Under the pieces are notes generated by a model that worked only from the letters and a program-made list of their open reading frames with translations, did no database searches and was not told the DNA's origin. Position numbers and translations under genes: made by a program. This document shows positions 6,241 through 7,061 of a stretch of 7,061 nt of DNA, in pieces. The stretch spans positions 1 through 7,061 of the forward strand of contig JAPLUJ010000469.1 in the NCBI GenBank assembly GCA_026397695.1. The letters run 5' to 3'. This DNA comes from Verrucomicrobiota bacterium. Its GTDB lineage: Bacteria > Verrucomicrobiota > Verrucomicrobiia > Verrucomicrobiales > Akkermansiaceae. The stretch's first letter is position 1; each line of letters begins with the position of its first letter.

Positions 6241-7061
6241 GGCACCGGCAAAGGCTTCGGTAACGGCAGTGGCAGTGGCAGCGGTTTTGGTTCGGGCGGC
6301 GGCGCGGGCAAGTTCTTCGGCCTGATTCCCGATGCGCTGAAAAAGCGTTGTTCCAAGGAAGACCGTGCTATCCGCATGCGCGAGAATGGCGGCACACCCG
6401 CCTGCGAGGATGCCGTGCTCAAGGGGCTGCGCTGGCTCAAAACCCAACAGAAATCCGACGGTTCCTGGGGCGACCAGAACAAACCGGCCATGACCGGCCT
6501 CGCATTGCTCGCCTATTTCGGCCACTGCGAAACCGTAGTATCCATGGAATTCGGCGAATCCGCCGCGAAGGGAATCGTCTATCTGATCGATCATGGCATG
6601 AAAAACAACGGCAAAATGGGGACCGATCCCAACAGCCAGCCATTTTGTTATGAACACGCCATCGCCACCTACGCGCTCGCCGAGGCGGCCACCTTGTGCA
6701 AGGAAACCAAGTGGCCCTATCTGAAAGACCTCGAAGCAGTCACCCAAAAAGCCGGCCAACTCATCATCGCAAGCCAGAACAAGAACGGCGGCTGGGCCTA
6801 TCAATACGCCACCTATGACGGCCATACCGATCTCTCGGTCGTCGGGTGGCAAATCCAGGCACTCAAGGCGTGCAGCCACGTGACCAACGTCAAATTCAAT
6901 GGCATGCCCGGCTGCATTTCCAAGGGTCTCATCTATGTGAATTCCTTGCAGGGCTCCACCGGCAACTACGGCTATAATGCTCCGGGTGGCGGCGGCTACC
7001 AACCGCTCACCGGGGTCGGCATGCTGTGCAATCAAATGTGGGACAAAGGCAAATCACCGCA
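6190..7061 (+). CDS. Squalene-cyclase/prenyltransferase-repeat protein, right end cut by window
   Basis: The frame from ATG 6190 gives 290 residues and continues past the edge. Residues 18-41 are a glycine/serine linker. A cysteine-containing helix (LIPDALKKRCSKEDR, 45-59) follows, then alpha/alpha-barrel repeats. QW-type motifs (Q-x3-G-x-W/Y) lie at residues 87-93 (QKSDGSW), 196-202 (QNKNGGW) and, with Y for W, 254-260. GHTDLSVVGWQIQALKA at 211-227 is a conserved stretch of the bacterial squalene-cyclase-like repeat family. No class II cyclase DxDD motif is seen in the visible part, so a hopene-making enzyme is not supported; a binding or mechanical periplasmic domain is plausible. Without the anchor encoded at 5913-6179 it has no signal peptide, so as read it would stay in the cytoplasm. 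Residues 1-17 (MRTRIFKGESLPAVLRH) look unrelated to the family. The fold assignment is firm; the start and intactness are not. Confidence 0.8.
   Translation, partial: MRTRIFKGESLPAVLRHGTGKGFGNGSGSGSGFGSGGGAGKFFGLIPDALKKRCSKEDRAIRMRENGGTPACEDAVLKGLRWLKTQQKSDGSWGDQNKPAMTGLALLAYFGHCETVVSMEFGESAAKGIVYLIDHGMKNNGKMGTDPNSQPFCYEHAIATYALAEAATLCKETKWPYLKDLEAVTQKAGQLIIASQNKNGGWAYQYATYDGHTDLSVVGWQIQALKACSHVTNVKFNGMPGCISKGLIYVNSLQGSTGNYGYNAPGGGGYQPLTGVGMLCNQMWDKGKSP
6241..6312 (+). repeat. Glycine/serine-codon low-complexity linker
   Basis: Twenty-four codons, nearly all GGC/GGT alternating with AGT, AGC, TTC or AAA (for example GGCAGTGGCAGTGGCAGC at 6258-6275), encode the flexible linker GTGKGFGNGSGSGSGFGSGG and the next four residues. 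Such tracts are prone to slippage and to short-read misassembly, which bears on the adjoining break. Confidence 0.8.

Noticed and set aside
6067..7035. Long minus-strand open frame of 322 codons opposite the cyclase-like gene
   Set aside because: The plus strand carries QW-type motifs and the conserved GHTDLSVVGW stretch; the minus frame has no recognisable motifs and includes histidine/arginine low-complexity shadow sequence.
6190..7061. Functional squalene-hopene cyclase
   Set aside because: QW-like repeats show the fold, but no DxDD catalytic motif is visible, the neighbours are motor genes rather than terpenoid genes, and the family has many non-enzymatic repeat proteins. The missing C-terminus leaves a small doubt.

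Overview
The window most likely comes from a member of the Verrucomicrobiota. That is inferred from the gene set and order, from moderately GC-rich coding sequence, and from the lack of Shine-Dalgarno sequences before most starts. It is not proven by a marker gene.

Layout: positions 1-184 (minus strand) hold the first 61 codons of murJ, the lipid II flippase, which runs off the left edge. Positions 185-452 are intergenic. The right part of this gap, to about 484, holds on the minus strand a 45-codon internal piece of an SPFH/band-7 (stomatin-like) protein with AT-richer codons than its surroundings; it is a gene remnant. From about 453 to the right edge, six plus-strand reading frames lie close together and look like one operon. 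They are a large TPR protein (to 3272), a small exported protein (3282-4145), an ExbB/TolQ-type channel protein (4172-4930), two different ExbD-type proteins (4975-5412 and 5424-5879), and a membrane-anchored squalene-cyclase-like protein. The last is split here into an 88-residue anchor (5913-6179) and a repeat domain (6190 to the edge).

Working model (inference): ExbB and the two ExbD proteins form a proton-driven inner-membrane motor. The anchor protein has one membrane helix carrying a histidine, followed by a glycine-rich linker, much like the TonB N-terminus. It could therefore pass force to a periplasmic alpha-barrel of the prenyltransferase/squalene-cyclase fold. The TPR protein and the small exported protein would be periplasmic partners. 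The load moved by such a machine is unknown.

Two places look broken. The TPR frame begins inside sequence antisense to the SPFH remnant, so its natural start and signal peptide appear to be missing. The anchor and cyclase-like frames are separated by about 95 bases that fit neither part, with a stop and a frame change. These may be real rearrangements or assembly errors; the sequence alone cannot decide.
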